Source: Chlorokybus atmophyticus (lineage: Eukaryota > Streptophyta > Chlorokybophyceae > Chlorokybales > Chlorokybaceae). From it: a stretch of DNA of 64,000 bases. A program made the translations under genes and the position numbers. The notes below the pieces were generated by a model. The model had not been told where the DNA came from. It did not search any database and worked only from the letters and a program-made list of their open reading frames with translations. The stretch spans positions 221,332-285,331 of the forward strand of contig RHPI01000003.1 of NCBI GenBank assembly GCA_009103225.1, in the 5' to 3' direction. This document shows, piece after piece, positions 14,214 through 24,944 of the stretch (within the stretch, counting starts at the first letter, position 1; each line of letters begins with the position of its first letter).

Positions 14214-15211
14214 AATAAGGAGAGATTTGTAAATTGGAATCGTTCTTAAAACTCTCTCATAACTCATAGGGTAGAGTTGCCAACTGTGTCATAAGACAAG
14301 TCATGTGACCTCTTAGGAACTGCTCGAAGTTTCCTAACACAGCGAGGTCAGACTGTACAACTCATTCCGATTGAGACAGGAACGGGTTGGTTACCTGTGG
14401 GAGCTACCGGCTTAACGTAAAACTGAGGGGCGACATGTCACGTCTCAAGCTGCTGCAGCCGCATGCAAGCAGCCGCTGGCAGCGTTGCAAGCGGCGGCGG
14501 CGGCGGCGGCGGCGGTAGGTATTGACCACATGCATGCGTAGGTAAAGCTTGCTACGACAAGGCTAGAGGCGCTGGGCGTGTATCCAAATAAAAGCAGCAG
14601 CTGAGGTGTGCCATGTGTGTACCACCCTTTGACTGCGGACAGGTCTAGAAGGTTTCCCAGGCAGCTGCTTGGTAGGGCAAGCACGCACGCGTGAAGAATG
14701 CGGCGCAAAGAGGCAGCAGGTATGTAAGGTTGAGTCAGTGGCCGAAAGCTCCGTGCGCTGCCTTAGGCTGCAGCATGCTGTGCTGACGTCGACTATTGCT
14801 CCTCCTTCTACGAAAACCAGCATGCCGTGACGTTGTCTCGGCCTGATTCCAATCTAGAGGCAGTAGGTCTTTTAACCAGAGTAGCAGCACTACCACGCTT
14901 TCATTACAACTGCAGCTTGAGTGGTTAATGCTGAATGCGTGTGCAGGTGACATGACTGACCAAGAGCTTCGGTGCCAAGCTCTGCTTTGCTGTTAGGCAC
15001 TGCTGCTGCTGTTGCATTTTTTGCAACTTAGTTAGTTGAGCGTGAGACACTCCACCTTGGTAAACGGATGGAGAGCATGCTGGTGGCAAAGCCTCTCACT
15101 CATGGCTGAGTGACTTCACTCAACCACTGAAGGGCCGCTTGTGCGTGTACGCCTGGGTGCGCGTGCATGAGCGGGGGTGTAAAAACTTTCACTTTACAGA
15201 AGACTGCAAGC
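13456..15211. other. Intergenic, then the upstream part of tandem copy 3
   Basis: No separate gene was supported in 13456-14400, which is relatively AT-rich. From about 14340 the sequence aligns with the upstream parts of copies 1 and 2. It includes a leader ATG at 14435 (MSRLKLLQP) that runs into a GCG/CGG repeat coding Arg in that frame. Confidence 0.45.
14183..14212. repeat. (AG)n microsatellite
   Basis: An uninterrupted AG dinucleotide run of 15 units sits in non-coding sequence between tandem copies 2 and 3. Confidence 0.95.
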
Positions 15212-16854
15212 ATGCTATCGCTTCCGTCCCTTGGCTGCATGAGCTGCAAGTTGGATAGAACGTTTGAGTCCGAGACTGTCTTCCCTTCAAAGGTACGCCC
15301 ACATCAACGACAGCCAACATCATGATGTATGCCGTGTTCAGCAGCAGCTCTGTTGGTCAGTAGCTTGCGAGTTTTCGTATATTTAACAGCCAGTGTGCTT
15401 CTGCAGGGGCTTGCGGAGTGCATACGCACCAATCGGCAGTCTAACGTAGCAGCAATTAGCAGCATACGCAAGCCGAGACAGCACAACAGTGCACTTCTTC
15501 AACACAGCACTAGTACTTTGCTGAAGCCAAGTGGCAACCCCGTTGCCGGGTACAAGTCAATGGTAAGTCTCTCTGTTGACTTACGACCAACATAGGTGCA
15601 GCCTGTATGCGTCACAGAACAGTTTAAATTGTTGCTTTACATTGCCATATGCTTCACATTGACACAGTGCCTGGTGTCCTGTGTGTTGACAGCGGCCGCA
15701 GTTACTGATTATCAAGGCTCTTCACCGCAATCAGAATGATGGCAACGGTCACACAGACGGCTTAGGTGGAACGCAGGTACCACTTGTAGTGTGTGTGTGT
15801 GTGTGTGTAAGTGTGTGTTACACACAAGCTGTGTGTATAGCTTGACTGCATATGTCATGCACGCACCTGAACACATGTCGGCATGCGGATCCAGCTCTCC
15901 CCAAGTAAGACTCTAGAATTGTTCTACTACAGTAACGAGGGGGAGCGTAAGAGCATCGTGCACAAGCACCAGAAGCTGAAACAGCTGCCGCCGGAGTGGC
16001 TGGCGCAGCGCTGCACTTGGCTGCTGGCTCAGTTTCAGGACTTGACTGGCATGTCTTGCATTGAGCCGCAGTCCCTTGCGTGGGAAATAGTGTGGAGTCA
16101 TCCCAGAATCCTTATGATGGACAGTAGCAAGCTCAATGCGAAGTTCCATATAATCAAGCATCACACGAGGCTCGAAGAGCGGCGTTTTTGGAGTACTGCA
16201 CAATGGGTTGGCGTTTTGAAAACAGGGGACAAGCTCTCCAGACTCCCGTTCCTGGATGAGATGAACATTGCCGTTGATGAAAAGGTCCCAAGGCTTCTGA
16301 GCATCACGAACAATGAGTGGTATCGCATCTATCCGGAGTATGCTGACTGGTTGCGCAGCCGCAATGCTGGCGGGACAACATACAAGGCGCGTTGCAACGA
16401 TGCAATGGTTGATCAGATGTGGCAACAGCAGCAGCCTGCTGAGCAGCAGCAGCAGCACCACCAACAACAACAGCAGCAGCAGCAACAGCTTGTTGAACGA
16501 CGTGAATTGGAACAACTACTAGTACAGCAACAACAACGACCACCACCACCACGACCACCACCACCACAACAACGATACTTGTCATTGAATGGGGAGGGCA
16601 ACGACACATGGGCACACGTACAGCAACCATTACGCCATCTGGAGGACAGTCAGAAGGCTCCCAACCAACATCAAGTGTTGGAAGAGGTAAGGAGTGACAA
16701 ACGCCTGCAAGCGGAGTCGCTCACAACCACAGCTACTCCTGGTGGTCAAGGAGCAAAGCCAAAATCAGTGCCTGCATTGCAGCATGCGCCATTCGGGTTC
16801 AAGGACGCCGTGGTTGGATTGTTGCTCAACATTGTTTTGAGACTCCTCCGGTGA
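15212..16854 (+). CDS. Tandem family copy 3: unrecognised protein, possibly mTERF-like, with Gln/Pro-rich tail
   Basis: Four exons keep frame: 15212-15292, 15407-15562, 15693-15776 and 15895-16854, giving 426 residues. The N-terminus is MLSLPSLGCMSCK. The core reads EWLAQRCTWLLAQFQDLTGM, IVWSHPRILMMDSSKLNAKF and LPFLDEMNIAVDEKVPRLLS, collinear with copy 1. After TTYKARCNDA comes a tail absent from copy 1: long runs of Gln, two short Pro runs, then a region ending in a hydrophobic segment VVGLLLNIVLRLLR. The acceptor of the last exon differs from copy 2: the CAG used there is CGG here, and the next AG lies six bases downstream, which keeps frame. The stop overlaps a GTGAGT sequence, so a further exon cannot be excluded. 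Confidence 0.6.
15789..15808. repeat. (TG)n microsatellite
   Basis: A GT dinucleotide run lies in the third intron of tandem copy 3, followed by a shorter imperfect GT/AC stretch that could fold back on itself. Confidence 0.9.
16424..16570 (+). repeat. CAG/CAA and CCA codon repeat within tandem copy 3
   Basis: Interrupted CAG, CAA and CAC codons, then CCA codons, encode the poly-Gln and poly-Pro tail. Copy 2 keeps a shorter CCA-rich remnant near 13270-13305. Copy 1 has only a few CAA/CAG codons before its stop. Confidence 0.85.
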
Positions 16855-18600
16855 GTCGCACTTATGCGTGGAGTGTCTTCCAGTTGATGGTGACAGTCGA
16901 TTGTGTGCATGGGTTGCAGGTTTATGTTGTCGATATTGAAGTTCATAATGGAAACGACACACCATGCGCATGAACGCGTCGTTGGGCTTATGCATACCAA
17001 CAGGTAAGCTTTTAGCTCGTGTCATACGCAAGGTTTTCATACGGTCACAACATTTGTTGTCTACAGCTTGACTGCAGCAACTGACTGGATTGACGTATGC
17101 TTGGGCTCAGGCCTCAGCAGGACCAAGACTGAGTGGAGGCTGTACTCGTGAGTGTAGCCTCCAGGCATTGCACTGCAAGGACTAGCACTTGCAGCGCAAT
17201 GCAACGAGCGGGAAGTACCGCGCACTTGCGTCAGCAAACAAATGACAAGACTTTTAGTGTACGTATGTTGTTTTGGTACGTGATTACCAACATGTTCTAT
17301 ATACTGACTCCCTTAGTGCACATATTGTCAGTGCATAGATAAACTTGTGGGTGCCCATGGTGTATCATTAGGGTACCATCATATGTGCTGCAACGCGTTA
17401 TTCTAGCATGCGTGTAGCATCGGTGTTCGTAAGCTATGCATGCTGTGAGTTTGTAAAGTGCAAGTGTCCACAAACGCCACCAACAACTTGTTGGTGGCGT
17501 TTTTAGACGCTTGCAAGGTGGGTTTGTTGTCGAGTTCTCTGGATTGCATTACTTGATTGTGCGTACTTGCTAGTTGTCGCATAAGGCATTTGCAATACCT
17601 TGTACATTTGAATGAGCGCTTACATGCGTATGCAGTTGTGTTATGAATGTTGGCTTATTATTGCAAATCAATGGTAAATGTTATGATATATCTAAGTTGT
17701 TGCAATGCATCATAACACAAGAATTACTGCGTGCTTTGCTTTCAGAGTACGTAAACTTGATCATGCTTTACATACAAGAGTATATATCAAGCTAAACCTA
17801 CAAATGTATCAATTTTCCACATACATAATATACACACATGTACCCATAACTTGCCATACATAAACAGAAACTGCACGGTTGCCAAATGTTTACAAATTAT
17901 ATAGTATAATCAATATAATATAATATAATCAAACTTACATCAGCAATTGTTTGCGCATGAACTTATGTGAAATGAAGCTAGCTCTTAATTACAATACTAC
18001 ACATAGGCATGCGATTATAAAAGGCACATTGCCTGCATATGAATTTGAATTGTATAAAATTAATTATAAGTGTTACTTGATCTTTACATGCTGTACAAAG
18101 ATATGTCATCAACGGTTGTCTGCGCATATGGAGTAATTTAAAATAAAAATATTCAGTGTAGGCATAAGCATGCAACTATGACAACAGGCATGGTATCAGG
18201 TTATTAACGCCATGGCTTAGTTAGTGATTAATATCATGCGCAAATGCTTTGCCAATCTCATGCATTTGCTAATTCATACCATGAATGAAGCTCGATGTGG
18301 TACATGTTGCCAATACATTTGTTGCAAAGCTACGCGTGAGTGTGCTACTCACTTGTTGCTATCATTGCACAGATTGTATGATTTGCACATGTTGCACTAA
18401 GCTGATAATACATGGAACATATTAATGTCACGCTTATTATATGCATTCAACCGTTAATGTTGCCAACAATTGTGGTCAGTATATACAATATTTGTGCTTT
18501 TGTAAGCATATCTTCGCAAGCTATGTCTAGCAAGCTGTGTGTATGAAGATCCAAGGCACAACTGTGTGCTACCTTGTGTTGTCAGCACTCATACGGTACA
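16855..18600. other. AT-rich intergenic region
   Basis: No gene was supported. The part from about 17600 to 18500 is clearly richer in A and T than the neighbouring genes. It contains a strong hairpin at 17472-17502 (see that entry). Confidence 0.5.
17472..17502. repeat. Near-perfect inverted repeat (hairpin) followed by T run
   Basis: AAACGCCACCAACAA is followed after one base by its exact complement in reverse, then by Ts. In bacteria this would look like a terminator. Here, in a eukaryotic intergenic region, its role is unknown. Confidence 0.85.
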
Positions 18601-19127
18601 TGTGTCAACTCGTTATTGCAGTGTAGCCGAACCCACATCGCCGGCTCACCGCATACCGTGCACTTAACTTCCACAGACAAAAGCACGACCCAAAAGCTCG
18701 GGGGGCGGCCAAAACATCCTTCCAGCCAAATCTGTCAGACACCAGATATGGGGCGACGTCGATATCCGGACTGGCATCCGCATCGGCTCGTCACGTGACT
18801 CTGACGGCGTGGCAGTCTCTGCGCTCAGGACCTGTCTCAGCGCTTTTGGTGTGCTTCTACAGTAAGTTTTGCTTCTGTTCTTCTTGTCATCTCTGGCTGG
18901 CTTCAAGTGAGGATTGGCTAAGTGCAATGTGGAGGAGTGGATGAGAAGTAGTAGTAGTAGTGCAATTGCGTGGGTTGCATCAGACACACATCCACCCATG
19001 TGAGAGAGAGATGGTCTCAAGAACTGCACATTAGGTGGATGCGTGGTAGACCACCACATTCTAGTGATACAGTGGGGGTGAGAGTGTATCTGGATGCAGT
19101 GAATGAGAATAGGATGAGGTTGTTCGA

Positions 19128-21716
19128 GTGAGGGTCAAGAAAGAATACAACAAGAAGGGTGTTGTGTACGTCATGGACACGGCTGATGCAGCATCCGTCT
19201 CCAGCACATGGTGGGTTGTGCCCCAACAAGATGTCCGAGACTTGCTGTTAGTTGAGTTGCATCCTTGCATACACAGTAAACAACCCACTCAATGTTGTTG
19301 TCGTGTTCTGTCTTCTGCCTCGCACAGGGTGCAAGCGAGTGCGCGCAGCTGCTGCGGCAACGAAGCAGCCTATCGCCACCACAACAGGTATACACACATT
19401 GTGCCACCTAACCCATATAGGCATGAAGTCACCTATGCATAACAACATAACAACATATGATTGCGTTGGATTGATGTCTGATGGTGAAGCCCGCGTTGCA
19501 GGCCTGTGTTGGCTGAGCGAGAGGCACCAATGACCTTCCTGGCCGGCAGCGTGGCGGAGCAATTGGGCCTGACCCCTTGCAAAAGGGTATGCACACGGTT
19601 AATTTGACAAAGAATACAACAGTACCTGTGATTGACACAAGAGAGAAAACCTACACAGACAAATCTATGCACCTACGCACAGACATACATGCACACATGC
19701 AGCACGCGCACATACGCGCGCGGACAGGTGCATTTGAGCACACATGCGCACACACGCACTGGCTTACGTACGCTCCCACACACACACATACGCAATAACA
19801 GGTGCCCGGTGGTGTGCCCGTGCGCGACACCACATACCTGGACCGCCACCGCCTCCTCGTGCGCAACCTCAACCGGGAGGCCCGCGCCCGACGCGACCGC
19901 GACGAGGTGACACTGAATTAGCATACAACCTCACTCTCACCCACCTCAGAGTGCTCAACCGATAGCTTGATGAATGATTGATTGAAGTTGATTGAAGCTG
20001 TTTGTATGCATGTGGGGGAGGGAGCAGTGTTGATGGCGTCGTAGCTGCGAATGATGAGTGGTGTTGCAGGAGCGTGCAAAGGTTCTGAAGGCAAGGAGAG
20101 AGCGCTTTCGGGAGTTTGGTTCTGCTCTCCGGACCGCCATTCTCAATGGCCAAGTACGAACCTTTTGCGTGACCTCCCAACAAACATTGACGCCCACACA
20201 CACGCGCACGCACGCACGCACGCACGCACGCACATATCCACCCCCACCCACAGGACTTGCCGCCGTGGCGTGCCACACGTCGCCGTGCCCGCCCCGCCTC
20301 CGCGCCGTCCTCAATAAGCAGGACAGGCCTGCCGCCTCCCCCCGCCGTGGATGACCTACTGCTCAGAAGAGGAGACGGCGAGGGGGGGGCGGAGCAGAGC
20401 GCGGGCAACGCGACAAAACCAGCATGGGCACTTACACGCGAGCAGGTACATGCGTTGTGTGTCATGCGAGAATGAGGGTCAGCAGTCCATACGGCAGTGT
20501 TGCGGAGAAGCCACATACCCCTCCCCCCGCGCAATGTGTTGTGTAATACGCGCAACTGTCGTGGCGTAGTTTTGCAAGCTTTTAGAACAATGCATATATG
20601 CACCATATGCATCGTTGTTGATTTTTACGGTTGTAACCAACCACTCATGCTCGTGCGCGTGCTTGTGGCATAGCATGCTTTGTCACAGATTGCTGGTTCA
20701 AATGCGCATGCGCATATGCGAGTGCATGCACATGAGCGCACACATGCACGCGTGTGCACACACGAACGCACACAAGAACGCGCACACACGCGCACACACA
20801 CGCACGCACGCACGCACACACACACACACACGCGTGCACACCACTCCTCCAGGTAGATGCTGTGGAGGACGAGGAGTTGGAGGCCCTCACCTCCTTCGCG
20901 CGTGCGCTTGACTACGACCGCTACATAGAGGAGCTGCACGAAGCGCCGCCTCCACGCGTACCAAACAGCGTGTTGATGGATACTACCGCTGACCACACAG
21001 CCGCCGCAACGGGGTTACCAACTCAGGGAGAGTTGGAGGTTGAAGAGAGGGAGAGCACGAGCAATGCTCTTGAGAGGCAACGGAAAGAGCGAGCACGGAG
21101 GCCCATGACTGCTTCCGCCACGTGTGGGAGGTGAGGATACACACACACACACGCACGCACGTCTATGAGTGCGTGCGCATACATGCAGGGGCACGGCTTT
21201 GCACACACACTTGTTCGCACGATCTCTGCACTCGCGCGCACGCGCACACACAATGCGACGCATGATGACCAATGCGGCATGAAACTCGTCTTTCCTTCCT
21301 TATGTTGGCAACATGCTCATACATGCTTGTTTCATTGACACCAAAGGGTATCTTCCAGCCTCTCTGCCGAGGCTGCCGCCACAACATCAAAACCCGCCAC
21401 CAGCAACAACACCCGACCATCGTGCCACGACGACGCGATGAGCACATCAAGGCAAGCCACACACTTGTGTATACGCCACATTCACCAAGTCATCGCACAA
21501 TCAATTGGCCATGACTAAACCACCGACTTTTAACCGTGCAGCGCAATGTCGACACAACATCAACAACAGCTACAGCGGCCAAAGTCCTCGCGCGCGAGTG
21601 CCGAGGCCATCCTCAAGCAGCACGTGTCGATGCGCGCGGTTCACTCCGTGGCGAGCGTGGCCGCCATAGTGGAGTCTCAAACCCAACAAGGCGGACTGTG
21701 TGTGACGACAAGTTGA
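19128..21716 (+). CDS. Unrecognised multi-exon protein, charged and helical; 5' end uncertain
   Basis: Eight exons join in frame: 19328-19387, 19502-19586, 19802-19906, 20070-20153, 20254-20445, 20853-21130, 21347-21451 and 21542-21716. The frame is also open back to 19128. Readable segments are APMTFLAGSVAEQLGLTPCK, RDTTYLDRHRLLVRNLNREA, KARRERFREFGSALRTAILN, ALTSFARALDYDRYIEELHE and, near the C-terminus, SAEAILKQHVSMRAVHSVAS. The middle is rich in Arg and Glu and probably helical. The intron after 21451 starts with GC (AG/GCAAGC). A likely earlier exon near 18690-18860 reads SFQPNLSDTRYGATSISGLA but could not be joined with confidence. The style recalls cilium-associated proteins, but I recognise no family. 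The stop lies 19 bases from the stop of the convergent DGS1 gene. Confidence 0.6.
20698..20838. repeat. Alternating CA/CG tract in intron
   Basis: A long alternating pyrimidine-purine stretch of CA, CG and TG steps ends about 15 bases before the acceptor of the exon at 20853. Similar tracts lie at about 19680-19798, 20190-20245 and 21140-21254, also in introns of the same gene. Confidence 0.85.
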
Positions 21717-21735
21717 TGATGTTGGGTGTGGGGTG

Positions 21736-24700
21736 TCATCGTGTGATGGACGGAAGGATGCGCGACGAGTTGGCGTGTGGCGCGAGCGTGGCGTACGTCC
21801 TCGCCATCGCCGCAACGAGAGGCTCCTTCTGGGCCAGAGCCACGCGAGGAGAGGCCAGTGCAAGGACATCTTCTTGAATGCTGTTTGAAGAGAGCGTATT
21901 GGGAGATGATTGGCTATTGCAACAATCACAAAACACTCACGTTTGCGCATACAAACAAGTGGGAGTGTAACTGGGCTAATGCGACATGACAGCACGCATG
22001 ACCACACACGCGCACACATACGCCTGCACACGCACGTGCGCACACACACGTGCACACAGGGACATATACTTTCATGCACACACGCGCATGCATATATACA
22101 CGCACACACACCTGTGGAGTTCGCCCTTCTCAGCGTGCACGAAGGCCGAGCTAAACAGGTGGTTGAGGTGAAACAGCAGGAAGCCGTCGATAGAGCTCGC
22201 GGGGACATTGTCCTGACCTTGCGCGCGCACTTCAGCCTGGAAGAGATGTGTCAGCGGTCCACTGTTTATGTTTATTGTCCGTTGTCTTCGCTAGCCCGGA
22301 CAACTCAAGCGTGTTCGAAGAGCAAGGCAACCATAGTGCTTCTTATGAGGCCTCCACACGCGTACACATGTACACACACGAACACTCATGCACACATCTG
22401 CGCGCGCGCATGCACACGCACATGCCCACACACCCACGCACACAGCCACACGCTTGCACGCCCGCGCGCACGCCCACCTACCTGCAGCCCATGCGTGAGC
22501 GCGATCAACCTCCTCTCCGCCTCAATCCTCGACAGCCTCATCCTCAACCTCCCCGTCGCCCTATCCTTCACCGCATTCTGCACACAACACCACAATCGCA
22601 ATCACCACCCAATTTAACCCCCTCTCCCCGCCCACATCCCCACGTACGCTTCGTGTGCGTAGCGGCCGCGACGCGAGCGCCAGAATGACGAACGCGACGA
22701 GGGCGGCGGGCACGGCGGCGAGAATAGCGAAGTTGAACTGGTTGGCGCGGAGGATCTGGTCCATCGCCAGGAGGGCGCTCTCGGTCTCGACCTTCACCTT
22801 CTGGACCTGGTGTGGGGGGAGTTGTTGTCGTATTTGTGATTGATGCTATATGACCCAAATGTCGAGTGTGACATAGTGGTAATGGTGACTTACTTGGATC
22901 AGCATTGCGCGCGCGAGATCCCCGCCTATGAGGTTCCGTACAGGATGCCTCAACTCGTCCTCATACCTGAAAAAGCGGGCTACACTCGACTTCCACCCGC
23001 GCCCACACGCACGCACCCACGCACCCTCACACCACCACCAAACTTGACCACCAGACATCGCCATACCGTCTCATGAGCATCACCATCTTGTCCCCCTCCT
23101 CGCCCGCTCCCCCTCCCCCTCCGTTCCCTCCAACCAAACCCCCGTTATCCCGGGCGTAGTCGTCCAGCATCCGTTGCAGACTCTCCCTCGACTCCTCCAG
23201 CTCCTCCCGCCCGACGATGCCTTGCCTGGCGCCGAACGTGTGGAAGAGCTCGCCCTTGATGGCGTCGAGCTGGGGGGGGGGGGGGATGAGAGGGTTAGTG
23301 GGGTGGTGGGGTGGGGATGTGGGGATGATGTGGTGCTTACGGGCTCGGCCACGTGTTCTTTGAAGAATGCGCGGAAGGCTTCCTTTGAGGTGCGGAGCCA
23401 GCGGTCGATGTCGTCGCTGCCGCCGAGACGGGAGTGCTTCACCTGGCAGGGGAAAAGAGATGTGCATATCACGCACGCACGCATGCACGCGCGTATATGA
23501 CAGATATGCACGCACACGCTGATACACTTGGAGAGACAAACACTCGCACACACGCACCCGTGTGCATTTGTGCATGCATGCACGAACAAAGATGCATGCG
23601 CACACGCACGTGTGTGTGAGCGTGTGTACTTGTGTGTTTGACACACGTGTACACACCACATGGGCAAGTGCACATGTGCGTGCATGGGTGCGTGCGTGTG
23701 TTTGTGTGTGTGCGCATGCACATGTGTGCGTGCGCGTTGGTGCATCTATGTTGCTCTTGTGCAGTTAGAGTAACAGTAACCAGCACTCACCAGCCACGAG
23801 GCCGCATACACCACCGCGACCCCTCCCGCCGTATACTGTATCCAGTTCCTCTTCAACGCATGCGGCCTTGCGTGCTCCCTTATCTTGCACCCACACACAC
23901 CATCAGCACCCCACCCCCACTACCACCCACCAACTTCAATACCACCCACCTGATCACAAACAGCCTCGTCCACATCCTCCAGCGCGGCGTTGATATCGTC
24001 CAAGGCAGCCGCCAGCACGTCGTCGGTGAAGGCCACAGTGGGGTTGCGGTGGACGTTGATGATGTTGTTGTTGCTGTTGTTGGTGTTGTTGTTGTCGCGG
24101 TGGCCGCGAAGCTCCTCGAGCACGCCGTCGAGGGTGATCAATGCGTCACCCACGGCCCGCCTCACAGCACCGGCACGACCACCAGCTAAACCAATCATGA
24201 CCTCCACGGCAACGCCGTCCGCCACCTCGTGCACGCTGTCGAGGAGGAGAACACGTGTCACACATGCAGGTGCGCACGCATGCACACACGCACGTGTGCG
24301 TGTACACTCACGTACGCGCATGCGCACATACACGCGCATGCGCCCGCTCGTTTGCACATGCGCATGCGCACGCGCATACGCACACATGTGCGTGTGCGCG
24401 CACCACTCAGGCACGCACACGCGCACGCGCACACGCACACGCACACGCACGCGCACATGCACTACACACGCACGCATGCACACAGCATCACCACCACCAC
24501 GGCGACTTCACCTTGCAATGGCATGCGCGATGCGGGCAACCAGGTTGTCGAGTGCGCGTGCGTGCGCGAGTAGGGCCACGAGGGCGGTGTCGTCCGTGGA
24601 CTTGATCACATGTTGTACGTGATGATGGTTTTGCGACAGCCGCTGCACGAGCCGCGTGTAACTCCTCCGCACAATCTCCGCGGCAGTGCGCACGAACGAC

Positions 24701-24944
24701 AAGGGACCGTTGTTGAGGAGGTAAAAGTGCATGTGGGCGCGCGTCCCACCCTCCTGCAGGTATATGTGTGTTGTTCGTGGTGACCCAACATGACCCAACA
24801 TGTGTGCTGTCTTACTTGCAAGCGGGAGCGCCAGAAGTGTGCGTGTTGGCGGGCATCGTGCATGCGGTAGAGCAGGACGGCAGATATCGCCTGGGCCGCG
24901 CGGAAGAAGGCACCGCAAGCCGCACTCGCGCCTCTGGTGGTCAT
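21736..24944 (-). CDS. DGS1: DGS1/NCA2-family mitochondrial membrane protein
   Basis: This is a homologue of Arabidopsis DGD1 SUPPRESSOR 1 and yeast NCA2, outer-mitochondrial-membrane proteins linked to lipid balance (plants) and ATP synthase subunit expression (yeast). Eleven minus-strand exons keep frame: 24944-24816, 24753-24512, 24235-23950, 23883-23791, 23442-23341, 23269-23067, 22966-22894, 22806-22648, 22577-22482, 22236-22112 and 21880-21736, giving 550 residues. Diagnostic segments are ALKRNWIQYTAGGVAVVYAA (likely membrane helix), GSDDIDRWLRTSKEAFRAFF, RYEDELRHPVRNLIGGDLAR and LLAMDQILRANQFNFAILAA leading into a second membrane helix. The C-terminal GELHSIQEDVLALASPR aligns with the plant protein. 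The family is about 600 residues; this model begins near the FWRSRL region, so an upstream exon may be missing. The acceptor at 23270 sits on an all-C tract. Confidence 0.88.
22006..22112. repeat. Alternating CA/CG tracts in introns of the DGS1 gene
   Basis: An alternating purine-pyrimidine tract fills much of the last intron. Comparable tracts occur in other introns of this gene, at about 22361-22478, 23470-23745 and 24262-24485. On the sense (minus) strand this one is mainly GT-type. Confidence 0.85.

Noticed and set aside
18664-19059. Minus-strand frame with a Leu-rich segment
   Set aside because: No family resemblance; the opposite strand has a more protein-like frame that probably belongs to the unknown gene.
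23027-24622. Long open frames rich in His, Thr, Cys, Arg and Val over the CA/CG tracts, on both strands
   Set aside because: They arise from the repeat itself, occur in several frames at once, and the real DGS1 exons interrupt them.
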